64,000 nt of DNA from Bacillota bacterium (GTDB taxonomy: Bacteria; Bacillota; Desulfotomaculia; Desulfotomaculales; Desulfallaceae). Within the stretch, counting starts at the first letter, position 1. Each line of letters begins with the position of its first letter. The position numbers were made by a program, and so were the translations under genes. Positions 22,302-30,540 of the stretch are shown piece by piece. The notes under the pieces are model-generated. The model was not told the origin of the DNA. It did not search any database and saw only the letters and a program-made list of their open reading frames with translations. Location of the stretch: the NCBI GenBank assembly GCA_023439185.1, contig JAEXOR010000028.1, positions 6,800 through 70,799 of the forward strand. Direction: 5' to 3'.

Positions 22302-23783
22302 TTAAAATAACCGGTTGATGATTACGTCCAACATTTCGTCCATGGTGCTGATTACCCGGGATGAGGCTTGAAATCCGTATTGCAGCTGGATTAACATGGT
22401 GAGCTCCTCATCCAGCGACACTCCGGATACCGATTCCCGCAAAGCTTCTATTTGCCCCCGGATAGCCTGCTGGTTGGACAGCAGATCCTGGGCCGAGTAA
22501 GTGTCGGCGCCTACTTTGGCAATAATGCTTTCAAAAAAACCGTCAAAGGTGGTATCCGGAGTGCCGTCACCGTTGATGTCTATAGTGGCGGCGGTATGCA
22601 ACCGGGCTACGGCCAGGGCATTTTCGCCCACTACCATGCCCGGGCTCATTACCGCGGTGTTGTTGACTGTAATTGTCCGGGCGGTATCGTGGGGTTCAAT
22701 GATGAAAAAATCCAATACCTGGCCCGATGAATCCTGCAAAAATTCTTTGGCGTTAATTTCTTCGGCCAGGCGGCGCGCCAGGGTGTTAAGGCTGTCCATA
22801 ATGCCCATGTTATTTAATCTGGCTGCTTCCAGGCCCAGAATAGAGCCTTTGGTGTTGCCGGGGGCCTGGGCCAAACCGGTGAGATTGATATTAATCTTTC
22901 CGTCTGCTGATTGAATAATCAATTGTTCATGGCCCGGAGTGGCGTCGTCCCAGGTGGGCAGTAAATTGACATGGTTTGATTTACCGCTGACCGGGTCCAC
23001 CGATAAAACGGTTTGACCGTAAAAGTTTACCTGCACGGCGCCGTACTCGCCTACATCTTGGGTGGTTAAGGGGCCAAACCCGGCCAGCTTGTCCAGCAGC
23101 AGGTCTCTCTTGTCCAGCAGGTCGTTGGGCTGCTGGCCTAATTTTTTAATTTGCACGATGGCGTCGGAAAGGTCGGCTATTTCCGACAGGATATTGTTTA
23201 CCTGGTCCACCTGGTCTTTAATTAACCCGCCTGAGATGATATTCAGGCCGGCAATTTTTTCGGTAAGTTCGGACTTGATGCTGTTGTTTATGGCATCCAG
23301 CTGCTCGTAGCTCTGGCGGAACAGGGCGGCCAGTTCTTTGGCGGATTCCACCACCGCCGCCTTGATGCCGGGGTCCCGGGGGGTGTTGTTCAGATTTTGG
23401 CAGTCGTTAAAAAATTGCACCATCACGTCCTTGATGCCCCTGCCGTCCGGCTCCGGGAAGGTGGCTTCCACCCGCACCGCGATATCATAGCCGGACTGCC
23501 AGTACCCTCCGCTGGCAATGTTGCCCCTTAACTGGTAGTCAAGGTATTCGTCCCTGATACGGCGTATTACTACAACATCCACTCCGCTGCCCAGTTGGCC
23601 CGGAGTGACGCTGCTGTTGATGCCGGGTACGGTATGCGGGTTGGTGGTTGCCAGTACCGCTTCCTGCCGGGAGTAACCCGGGGTGTTGGCGTTGGCTATG
23701 TTGTGTCCGGTGGCGTCCAAGGCGGTGCGATGTACGTTGATGCCCCGCCTGGCTATTTCGATGCCGAAAAAGGTTCCGGGCAT
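22302..23783 (-). CDS. flgK: Flagellar hook-associated protein FlgK (HAP1)
   Basis: FlgK is the hook-proximal junction protein. The 493-residue protein has the N-terminal rod/hook signature (RTALDATGHNIANANTPGYS), YLDYQLRGNIASGGYW, and the C-terminal SGVSLDEELTMLIQLQYGFQ. Length is slightly below the enterobacterial form but normal for Firmicutes. It lies between flgN, its chaperone gene, and flgL. Confidence 0.95.
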   Translation of the reverse strand: MPGTFFGIEIARRGINVHRTALDATGHNIANANTPGYSRQEAVLATTNPHTVPGINSSVTPGQLGSGVDVVVIRRIRDEYLDYQLRGNIASGGYWQSGYDIAVRVEATFPEPDGRGIKDVMVQFFNDCQNLNNTPRDPGIKAAVVESAKELAALFRQSYEQLDAINNSIKSELTEKIAGLNIISGGLIKDQVDQVNNILSEIADLSDAIVQIKKLGQQPNDLLDKRDLLLDKLAGFGPLTTQDVGEYGAVQVNFYGQTVLSVDPVSGKSNHVNLLPTWDDATPGHEQLIIQSADGKININLTGLAQAPGNTKGSILGLEAARLNNMGIMDSLNTLARRLAEEINAKEFLQDSSGQVLDFFIIEPHDTARTITVNNTAVMSPGMVVGENALAVARLHTAATIDINGDGTPDTTFDGFFESIIAKVGADTYSAQDLLSNQQAIRGQIEALRESVSGVSLDEELTMLIQLQYGFQASSRVISTMDEMLDVIINRLF

Positions 23784-23801
23784 TTTGCGGTCCCCGCTTT
23801 C

Positions 23802-24308
23802 TTAAACAGTTTTGTTCAACATGGCGTTGGTCCGGCCGTTGTCCTTAAGCAGGCCGGTATCCTGATAAGTTTGCTTGTGGCCGCCGGTTTTAAGCAGCTC
23901 CAACAAATCCGTGTTCACTTGCAGCGCCCTTTTGGTCAACAGGTTGTTGACACTATTGATTTCTTCCAGCCGGCGCATGTTATCTTTAAGCTCCGCGGTC
24001 AGTTCCTTAAGTTTAAAAATTATCTCCAGCGGAGCCTTGGGCAGCATTTCAGCGACCGTGACGTCCGGTTGCAGGTGGAGGATCTTTTCCAGCTTGCGCT
24101 GGACCTGTTCCCGGAGCCGGTCTTGTTCGGACATTTGTTCCGCCAGTTCGTCCAGACGTTTTACCGCCGCATCCAGTGATTCGGTGTCCAATTGTCTCAG
24201 GGCCAGGTTCTGGTCATTGGAAGCTTGAAGCTGCTCTTTGATAATTTCACCCTGTTTGGTGAGTATTTGGGCTAATTCTTTAAATAAAGACTCCGTGCCT
24301 TCGCTCAT
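23802..24308 (-). CDS. flgN: Flagellar chaperone FlgN
   Basis: FlgN keeps FlgK and FlgL export-competent. The 168-residue product is helical (LFKELAQILTKQGEIIKEQ, LRQLDTESLDAAVKRLDELA) with the FlgN-domain pattern of an N-terminal ALRQLDTE turn. It precedes flgK by 18 bases. Sequence conservation in this family is low, and position is the stronger argument. Confidence 0.85.
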   Translation of the reverse strand: MSEGTESLFKELAQILTKQGEIIKEQLQASNDQNLALRQLDTESLDAAVKRLDELAEQMSEQDRLREQVQRKLEKILHLQPDVTVAEMLPKAPLEIIFKLKELTAELKDNMRRLEEINSVNNLLTKRALQVNTDLLELLKTGGHKQTYQDTGLLKDNGRTNAMLNKTV

Positions 24309-24346
24309 TATTCTGACTCCTGCCTCCTGAATTCTGACTCCTTGCC

Positions 24347-24697
24347 TTATATGTATTTATCCAGAATATATCCCCTGGCTTCACCGGGCTCGCCGGCGTC
24401 GTTTTCTCCCCTGTCGGAATCATTGTCCGGGTTGGTCCGGCTGTTTTTATGTCCGGCGGGCTTCCGGCCGTGCTCTTTTTCCTTGTCGCGCAGGCGTAAC
24501 GGCAGGTCGAACGGCTGGGCGGCGTCGTGGGGTTTTTCCACCGTTTTATTCAAAGCGTTGCGGTTAAGCGCCTCGGTGTTGTCACTGTCGGTGACGGGTT
24601 TTTGCTGGTAGTCGGTCCGCCGCGATTCCTGGGCTTGCCGGTTGGTTACTTCATCGTGAACGGATTGCACCTGCAGCCCGCCCGCTCCCACTTTCAT
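24347..24697 (-). CDS. Hypothetical flagellar-operon protein, possibly divergent FlaG-like
   Basis: The 116-residue protein is very hydrophilic and largely disordered. A stretch ALNRNALNKTVEKPHDAAQP followed by LPLRLRDKEKE and a terminal ILDKYI faintly follows the FlaG layout (LEQAVEQLNN, LRFEIHEK, terminal IIDKLI in the FlaG at 5.9 kb), but the conserved IPPEK core is missing. It lies between flgM and flgN. It could be a degenerate FlaG or an unrelated lineage-specific protein. Confidence 0.55.
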   Translation of the reverse strand: MKVGAGGLQVQSVHDEVTNRQAQESRRTDYQQKPVTDSDNTEALNRNALNKTVEKPHDAAQPFDLPLRLRDKEKEHGRKPAGHKNSRTNPDNDSDRGENDAGEPGEARGYILDKYI

Positions 24698-24734
24698 GGC
24701 CCATCACTCCTGTGCAGCGGGATATCCTTTCTGG

Positions 24735-25022
24735 TTAACGCCTGGTATCCAGGCGCCTTTCACCAATGATTTTTTCCGCTATTTCTTCAGCAGACGGCTG
24801 GAAAGTGCCTTCAGCAATGCTCTCTTTAAGTTCCTGCACCCGCTCGGGCCTGATGCCGGACATGGTGCTTAAGATATTACGGTATTTTTGCAGTTCCCGG
24901 CCCCGGGAGGATATTTCGGCCCGGTCTTCTTGTTTGTCCCGCTCTGCTTGCGGTGTTTGCGTTTTTTCACTGCGGGTTTTGTATATTTCCATTGCGCCGG
25001 GTCGGATATAGGTGATTTTCAC
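24735..25022 (-). CDS. flgM: Anti-sigma-28 factor FlgM
   Basis: FlgM holds sigma-28 inactive until it is exported through the completed hook. The 95-residue protein has a disordered N-terminal half and the sigma-binding C-terminal region (RPERVQELKESIAEGTF, SAEEIAEKIIGE). The start is a GTG at 25022 with AGGTG seven bases upstream. A sigma-28 promoter lies 64 bases upstream, so the late unit flgM-flgN-flgK-flgL is under its own control. Confidence 0.93.
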   Translation of the reverse strand: MKITYIRPGAMEIYKTRSEKTQTPQAERDKQEDRAEISSRGRELQKYRNILSTMSGIRPERVQELKESIAEGTFQPSAEEIAEKIIGERRLDTRR

Positions 25023-25085
25023 GGCGCTTCACCTGCCTTTTGGTTTAGGAGTCAGTAGGTTATTGATTACCATAATCTCTTAATA

Positions 25086-25112
25086 TATTCGGTCATTTTA
25101 GGGTGGACTTGA
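25086..25112 (-). promoter_or_regulatory. Sigma-28 promoter of flgM
   Basis: TCAA, 15 bases, ACCGAATA on the minus strand. It shares flanking bases with the flagellin promoter (CCCTCAAGT and CCGAATATATTA). Confidence 0.75.
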
Positions 25113-25155
25113 GGGGTTTAATTGGGCCGGAACAAATAAACCGGCGATTGATTAC

Positions 25156-25180
25156 GGGCGCCCGTAAGGGGCGCCCCTAC
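25156..25180. repeat. Dispersed GC-rich hairpin repeat, copy 1
   Basis: GCCCGTAAGGGGCGCCCC with a following TAC is present here between flgM and cheB and again at 50908-50928; a related hairpin (GGGCGACC/GGTCGCCC) is at 42131-42151. All three lie in intergenic DNA, which suggests a REP-like family. Confidence 0.6.
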
Positions 25181-25185
25181 GGGGT

Positions 25186-26286
25186 TTAATTGGGGTTTAA
25201 GATCGTGCGCTGTACCTCCCCGGCTATTTGCGTCAGGGGCAGAATTTTTTCAGCGGCGCCCAGGTCCGCGGCGGCCTTGGGCATACCGTAAACAACACTG
25301 GTGGCCTCGTCCTGGGCGATGGTGCAGCCGTTGCGCTTTTTGATGGCCAGCATACCCTTGGCCCCATCCCGGCCCATACCCGTTAACAATACGCCCATTG
25401 ACCGGCTGCCCGCCACTTCCGCCGCCGAGGTCATCACTATATCCACCGACGGGCGGAACCCGCCGGGGGGCACGGGTTTGCTCCCTTTTTCCAATGCCAC
25501 GCTCAGCTTGCCTCCGGACCGGCGGAAAAACAAATCATACCCGGCCGGCGCCACCAGTACCCGGCCCGGCAATATCAGATCGCCGTGCCCGGCGTGCAAC
25601 ACTTCCAGGGCGCATCTGCGGTTTAAATGTTCGGCCATGGGGCCGGAGAAACCCACCGGGATGTGCTGTACCACCACTATGCCGCAGGGAAAGCCTGCCG
25701 GCAGGGCGGGCAGCAGCACTTGCAGTGCCGCCGGGCCGCCGGTTGAGGAACCGATGACCACCAATTCCAGGGGCTTGCGGGGTTCTTTTTTCTCGATGCG
25801 AACGGCCGGCGCCGCGCCGGCCGGGGGGGATTTTTTCGGATCCGGGGGGGGAACCGGCTTTAACGGCTTTTGGGGCGCCGGTTTTTTTCGTGCGCTGCCG
25901 ATGACGACCCTGATTTTACGCGCCAGTTCCATGGCCATTTTATCGATCCCCGATTTTTCGGGTTTGGCAATGAAGTCTATGGCTCCGGCGGCCAAGGCTT
26001 CCATGGTTACCCTGGCGCCTTCGGTGGTGTGGGAGCTGAGCATGATTACCGGCAGCGGGTGCTCGCGCATGAGCCGGCTCACGGTTTGAACACCGTTCAT
26101 ACCGGGCATCTCCACGTCCATGGTCACTACGTCCGGGCGCAAGGCAATCACCTTGCGGATAGCTTCTTCGCCGTCGGCGGCGGTATCAACCACCGTGATG
26201 TCCGGCTGAGCCTCCAATAAACGGGTAATGACCCGCCGCATCAGCGCCGAGTCGTCAACCACCAGTACTTTAATTGACTGCCGCAT
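25186..26286 (-). CDS. cheB: Chemotaxis protein-glutamate methylesterase CheB
   Basis: CheB removes methyl groups from chemoreceptors after phosphorylation by CheA. The 366-residue protein has a receiver domain (VLVVDDSALMRRV, phospho-acceptor Asp in DVVTMDVEMPGMNG), a Pro/Lys-rich linker around 140-170, and the esterase domain with catalytic Ser in VIGSSTGGPAAL, His in VVQHIP and Asp in LLTGMGRDGAKGM. It overlaps cheA by 17 bases, so it is translated with it. Confidence 0.97.
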   Translation of the reverse strand: MRQSIKVLVVDDSALMRRVITRLLEAQPDITVVDTAADGEEAIRKVIALRPDVVTMDVEMPGMNGVQTVSRLMREHPLPVIMLSSHTTEGARVTMEALAAGAIDFIAKPEKSGIDKMAMELARKIRVVIGSARKKPAPQKPLKPVPPPDPKKSPPAGAAPAVRIEKKEPRKPLELVVIGSSTGGPAALQVLLPALPAGFPCGIVVVQHIPVGFSGPMAEHLNRRCALEVLHAGHGDLILPGRVLVAPAGYDLFFRRSGGKLSVALEKGSKPVPPGGFRPSVDIVMTSAAEVAGSRSMGVLLTGMGRDGAKGMLAIKKRNGCTIAQDEATSVVYGMPKAAADLGAAEKILPLTQIAGEVQRTILNPN

Positions 26287-28387
26287 GGGCCATTGCCTCC
26301 TCGGCTCCTATGTTCCTCAACAGCCCGCGGACATCAATAATCAAAGATACTTTGCCGTCGCCTAATATAGCCGCGCCGGCCAGGCCTTCCACCTGGCCCA
26401 GGTAGGCGCCCAGCGCTTTGATCACAATTTCCTGTTCCCCCAGCAGCTTGTCCACCACAACGCCGATCTTGCGTTCTCCGGAGCCCACAATAACTACGTA
26501 TATTTTCTCTCCGGTTTTAGCGGGCGTCAGGTTGAAAACGTCTTCCAGGCGTTTTAAGGGGTAAACCTGTCCCCGGACCACAATAACTTCGGAATGCCTG
26601 ATCTTTTTTATCTCCGAACGGCTCAGGTTGAGGGTTTCCACCACGTAGGCCAGCGGGAAGGCGTAAGTCTTACCGGCGTGTTCCACCATCAAAGCCCTGA
26701 TGATGGCCAATGTCAGCGGCAGTTTGATGGAAAAACGGGTGCCTTTGCCGGGCCAGGTGGTATAGTCGACATTGCCGTTGATGCTTTCAATCTGAGTCCG
26801 CACGATGTCCATACCCACTCCCCGCCCGGAGATATCGCTGACGTTGTCCTCCTCAATGGTGGAGAACCCGGGCAGGAAGACCAGGTCCATGGCTTCACGG
26901 TCGCTCATTTGCCGGTATTGCTCTTCGCTGATCAACCCGTTTTTCAGCGCTTTGTCCTTTAGTTTTTGCACGTCGATGCCCTGGCCGTCGTCCTCCACGG
27001 TGATTACGATATGGCTTTCCACGTAAGCGGCTTTAAGCTGCAACAAGCCTTTGGCCGGCTTACCCAGTCGCTGTCTTTCCCCGGGTTCTTCAATGCCGTG
27101 GTCGATGGAATTCCTGAGCAGGTGGATTAACGGGTCGCCGATGACTTCAATGACGTTGCGGTCCAGCTCGGTTTCCTTGCCAAACACTTCAAAATCTATT
27201 TCCTTATTCAACTTATGGGCGATATCCCTCACCATGCGCGGGAAGCGGTTGAATACCTGGGCCACGGGCAACATGCGCGCCTTCATGATTTCGTCCTGTA
27301 AATCAGTGGTTACCTGGCCCAGGTGGCTTGATATCTCCAGGATATCTTCCACCAGTTCGTCGGACCCGCGGCTGTGTTCAAAAACGTCCACAAACCTTTC
27401 CAGCCTGGTGCGGTCGATCACCAGTTCCCCCACCAGGTTCATCAGGGTGTCCAGCTTTTCCACGTCCACCCGGACGGTCTTGATGGTTTTTTTGTCTTGT
27501 TTGCCGTTTGCGCCTGATTCCGGGGCAACACGTTCCGCGGTATCCGCCGGGGGAAGGTTGACGACGTTCGCCTGCCGCCCGACAGTTACCGGTACGTTGT
27601 TTGCGAATGCGGAGCCGGGTTCCAGCGGTTTGATGTCCGCCGCGTAAATTTCGGCCACCGAAAGGGCCAGGTTTTTGACCTGGTCCATATCCGCCTGGGT
27701 GATAATGACCAGGGCGATAACGTTGTCGAATTTGCCGTTTTGGATATCTTCCGCCGGCGGATTGGTCCTGATGATTTCGCCGGCCTGCTCCAGGGTCTCA
27801 AATAATAGAAAAGCGCGTACTTCTTTCATCTGGCAGTCGTTGTCAAGCTCAACCTGCATGGCGTAGGCGTAATAACCGCGCAGTTCCGCTTCCCGGATCA
27901 CATCCTCCAGGGCGCCGTCCATCTCAATGTCCGGCATCGACGTGGTTTTTTCCGCCGTGCCGCCGGTTGAGATTTCCTTCTGAAGCGGGTCGGCGGCCGC
28001 GGCGGGATGGTTTGCCCGCGCACCGGCTATTTTATTCAAAATTTGTTTGATATCGGCGTTGTTTTCAGTGCCGCTGACTATTTCCTCCTTTAGCTCCGTT
28101 AACGCGTCCATGGCTTCAAAAAGCACGTCCACCAGATTAGGAGTTATTTCCAGCCGGTTTTGGCGTACCTCGTCGAATAGACTTTCGATTTCGTGGGTTA
28201 GCTCGGTCATTTTGTCGTAACCCATCACTGCCGACGAACCTTTGATGGTATGGGCGGAACGGAAAATTTCCTGGATTATTTCCGGAGTAGCCTGCTGTTG
28301 CTCCAGCAGCAGGATATTGTCGTTAATGATCTGCAGTTTTTCTTCCAGTTCTTCCTGAAAAATGGCAATTTCAGCATCACTGAACAC
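26270..28387 (-). CDS. cheA: Chemotaxis histidine kinase CheA
   Basis: CheA is the receptor-coupled kinase for CheY and CheB. Domains in order: HPt with phospho-His in SAHTIKGSSAVMG (about residue 46), a response-regulator-binding P2 region (about 165-270), dimerisation helices (KLDTLMNLVGELVIDRTRL), ATPase with RNSIDHGIE, DDGQGID and SGRGVGMDIV, and a C-terminal CheW-like domain. All key motifs are intact. The start is a GTG with GGGAGG upstream. No cheY or receptor gene is in the window. Confidence 0.97.
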   Translation of the reverse strand: MFSDAEIAIFQEELEEKLQIINDNILLLEQQQATPEIIQEIFRSAHTIKGSSAVMGYDKMTELTHEIESLFDEVRQNRLEITPNLVDVLFEAMDALTELKEEIVSGTENNADIKQILNKIAGARANHPAAAADPLQKEISTGGTAEKTTSMPDIEMDGALEDVIREAELRGYYAYAMQVELDNDCQMKEVRAFLLFETLEQAGEIIRTNPPAEDIQNGKFDNVIALVIITQADMDQVKNLALSVAEIYAADIKPLEPGSAFANNVPVTVGRQANVVNLPPADTAERVAPESGANGKQDKKTIKTVRVDVEKLDTLMNLVGELVIDRTRLERFVDVFEHSRGSDELVEDILEISSHLGQVTTDLQDEIMKARMLPVAQVFNRFPRMVRDIAHKLNKEIDFEVFGKETELDRNVIEVIGDPLIHLLRNSIDHGIEEPGERQRLGKPAKGLLQLKAAYVESHIVITVEDDGQGIDVQKLKDKALKNGLISEEQYRQMSDREAMDLVFLPGFSTIEEDNVSDISGRGVGMDIVRTQIESINGNVDYTTWPGKGTRFSIKLPLTLAIIRALMVEHAGKTYAFPLAYVVETLNLSRSEIKKIRHSEVIVVRGQVYPLKRLEDVFNLTPAKTGEKIYVVIVGSGERKIGVVVDKLLGEQEIVIKALGAYLGQVEGLAGAAILGDGKVSLIIDVRGLLRNIGAEEAMAHAAVN

Positions 28388-28391
28388 GGAC

Positions 28392-28868
28392 TTACCTCCC
28401 GGTAATAATCTGTTTCATTTCTCCCTGAGAAAGGATTTGGTTTGGGTCAACCAAAACAATCATTTTATCATCGTCCAAAACGATGCCCTTCAGGTATTGC
28501 TGGCCGGTATTTACGGTGCCCGGCGCTTCTTGCAGTTGCTCCAGGTGAAATTTTTTGACTTCCTGTACGGTGTCTACCATCAATCCGAATTTTTGTTCAT
28601 TACCGGAATCGGCGATAATGACAATCCGGTTGTTATCGTCTTGTTCCTCAGCTTGCATGTTGAACAGCATGTGCAGGTTCAGCACCGGTATCACCGATCC
28701 CCGCAGGTTGATAATTCCTTCCACGTAATCCGACGCTTGCGGAAGGGGGGTAATTTCCTTTTGGCGGATGATTTCCGATACCAGGGAAATGTCGATCCCG
28801 AAAAATTGTTTATCAATGGAGAAAACCACCGCCTGCATGTCCTGTCCGTTATCCGGTCCGCTGGACAT
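28392..28868 (-). CDS. cheW: Chemotaxis coupling protein CheW
   Basis: CheW links chemoreceptors to CheA. The 158-residue product has the single CheW fold with AVVFSIDKQFFGIDISLVSE, YVEGIINLRGSVIPVLNL and FGLMVDTVQEVKKF. A GGAGG site precedes the ATG by about eight bases. It is followed by cheA after four bases. Confidence 0.95.
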   Translation of the reverse strand: MSSGPDNGQDMQAVVFSIDKQFFGIDISLVSEIIRQKEITPLPQASDYVEGIINLRGSVIPVLNLHMLFNMQAEEQDDNNRIVIIADSGNEQKFGLMVDTVQEVKKFHLEQLQEAPGTVNTGQQYLKGIVLDDDKMIVLVDPNQILSQGEMKQIITGR

Positions 28869-28894
28869 TGTAACGCCTCCTTTTTATCTGCTGT

Positions 28895-29680
28895 CTACTC
28901 CTCTTCCTCATAATTCTCTTCCCTCAGGCTGCGGGCCGTGGGGTTGAGATAAGCCACCAGACGTTCCCTGATCAAGATGGGGTTATAGCCGGCTTGCAGT
29001 GAAACGACCCCTTCCATCATCAACTGTTTGACCAGGATTTCCTTTTTGCTGATGTTTTGCAGTTTAGTCGCCACCGGCAGCCATAATACGTTGGCGCTGC
29101 AGATACCATAAAGCGTGGCCATAAAAGCGATGGCGATGGCGGGGCCCAGGCCTTCCGGGGAACTGATGCTGCCCAGCACGTGTACAAGGCCCATCACCGT
29201 ACCGATAATGCCCATGGTGGGGGCGTAACCCCCGGCCATTTCGAAAATACTGCTGCCTACGTGATGGCGTTCTTCAATGGTGTAGATCTCCACGTCCAGG
29301 ATATTTTTTACCAGTTCGGGATCTGTGCCGTCAATAACCAGTTGCAGCCCTTTTTTCAGAAACGGGTCGTCTATCTCCGGCAACCGGTTTTCCAGGTACA
29401 GCAAACCTTCGCGCCTGGCCTCCTCGGCCATGGCCACGATGTTTTCAATGGCCATGGCGGGGTCGGGGGGCCTGTTGAAAATGGCTAGTTTGAAAAGCTG
29501 GGGAGCCACCATTAAGTCCCGGGGTGAAAAGCTTAATATGGTGGCGCCGATGGTACCGCCGAAAACGATCAGCGCGGCACTGGGCTGCACCAGCGCGCTT
29601 ACGTGACCGCCTTCCCAGAGAAAACCTGCCAGCAGGGAAAACATGGCTAAAATAAAACCAAATACAGTTGCAATATCCAT
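28895..29680 (-). CDS. motA: Flagellar stator protein MotA
   Basis: MotA is the proton-channel subunit that contacts FliG. The 261-residue membrane protein has four predicted transmembrane segments, the PALIVFGGTIGATIL-type TM2 start, and the family signature AGGYAPTMGIIGTVMGLVHVL across TM3 with the conserved Pro in TM4 (GLGPAIAIAFMATLYGI). Motor ion type cannot be decided. It is followed by motB. Confidence 0.95.
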   Translation of the reverse strand: MDIATVFGFILAMFSLLAGFLWEGGHVSALVQPSAALIVFGGTIGATILSFSPRDLMVAPQLFKLAIFNRPPDPAMAIENIVAMAEEARREGLLYLENRLPEIDDPFLKKGLQLVIDGTDPELVKNILDVEIYTIEERHHVGSSIFEMAGGYAPTMGIIGTVMGLVHVLGSISSPEGLGPAIAIAFMATLYGICSANVLWLPVATKLQNISKKEILVKQLMMEGVVSLQAGYNPILIRERLVAYLNPTARSLREENYEEEE

Positions 29681-29715
29681 TAAAAAAAACCGTCCTTTGC
29701 AGAATCTGTGCTTAA

Positions 29716-30495
29716 TTAATCAGTGGGTTTTGCCATACTGTCCGTAATATATTGGTTAACAAAATCCACCGGCTGCGGTTCCGCTTCGGAAAACTTGTTC
29801 CGCAAAATAATCAGGTCCACCCGGCGGTTAAGCTGGCGGTTGTATTGGCTGTTGTTGGGAGCCCTGGGGCGGTATTCGCCGTAGGCTATGGCGGACAGCT
29901 TTGCCGGCGGCATGCCGTGTGTATTGATCAGTTCACGGACCACGTTGGTGGCCCTGGCCGCGGACAGCTCCCAGTTGGACGGGAACCGGGCGGTGCTGAT
30001 GGGCAGGTTATCGGTGTGCCCCTCGATACGAATATAATTGGGCGTGTTGCCCAGCAGGGGGGCAACCTTGTCCAGTATCTCCTTGGCCTGGGCGGTAAGT
30101 ACGTCGGAACCCAGCTCAAACAGGACATTGTCCTGGAAACTTAGCACGATGCCTCTTTCTTCCGTGGTTACTGATATCCTGGCAGTCAGGCCGCTTTCGC
30201 CGATATATTGCTCCAGTTCCTGCTTAAGTTTTTCCAGTTGGTTTGCTTCAACCAAATCTCTGATTTGCTCCGGCGGGCTGCCGGGCACCACCGCCGGGCC
30301 GGGGCTGTCCAGGATCATCGCTCCCGCGCCGAAAGTGGCGGTCAGGGATTGGGCCAGGGCTTCAAATTTGGCAGCGTCCAACTTGCTGAGGGCATACATG
30401 ACGATAAAAAAGATCATTAGCAGGGTAATCAAATCAGCGTATGTAATCAGCCATCGTTCGCTGTTGTCCTTTTTAGACCGCCGGTTCCTCCGCAT
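29716..30495 (-). CDS. motB: Flagellar stator protein MotB
   Basis: MotB anchors the stator to peptidoglycan. The single N-terminal transmembrane helix contains the essential Asp in WLITYADLITLLMIFFIVMY, and the C-terminal OmpA-like domain shows YIRIEGHTDNLPI and NWELSAARATNVV. The 259 residues are normal length. The gene is between fapA and motA in one direction. Confidence 0.95.
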   Translation of the reverse strand: MRRNRRSKKDNSERWLITYADLITLLMIFFIVMYALSKLDAAKFEALAQSLTATFGAGAMILDSPGPAVVPGSPPEQIRDLVEANQLEKLKQELEQYIGESGLTARISVTTEERGIVLSFQDNVLFELGSDVLTAQAKEILDKVAPLLGNTPNYIRIEGHTDNLPISTARFPSNWELSAARATNVVRELINTHGMPPAKLSAIAYGEYRPRAPNNSQYNRQLNRRVDLIILRNKFSEAEPQPVDFVNQYITDSMAKPTD

Positions 30496-30540
30496 GGGAA
30501 TCTGCCTCCATAATAACTGGGATAATTGCTGTAAAATGGG

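Noticed and set aside
25301..26089. 262-codon plus-strand ORF
   Set aside because: It is antisense to cheB, has a shadow amino-acid composition (Pro/Ala/Thr/Arg), and shows no family features.
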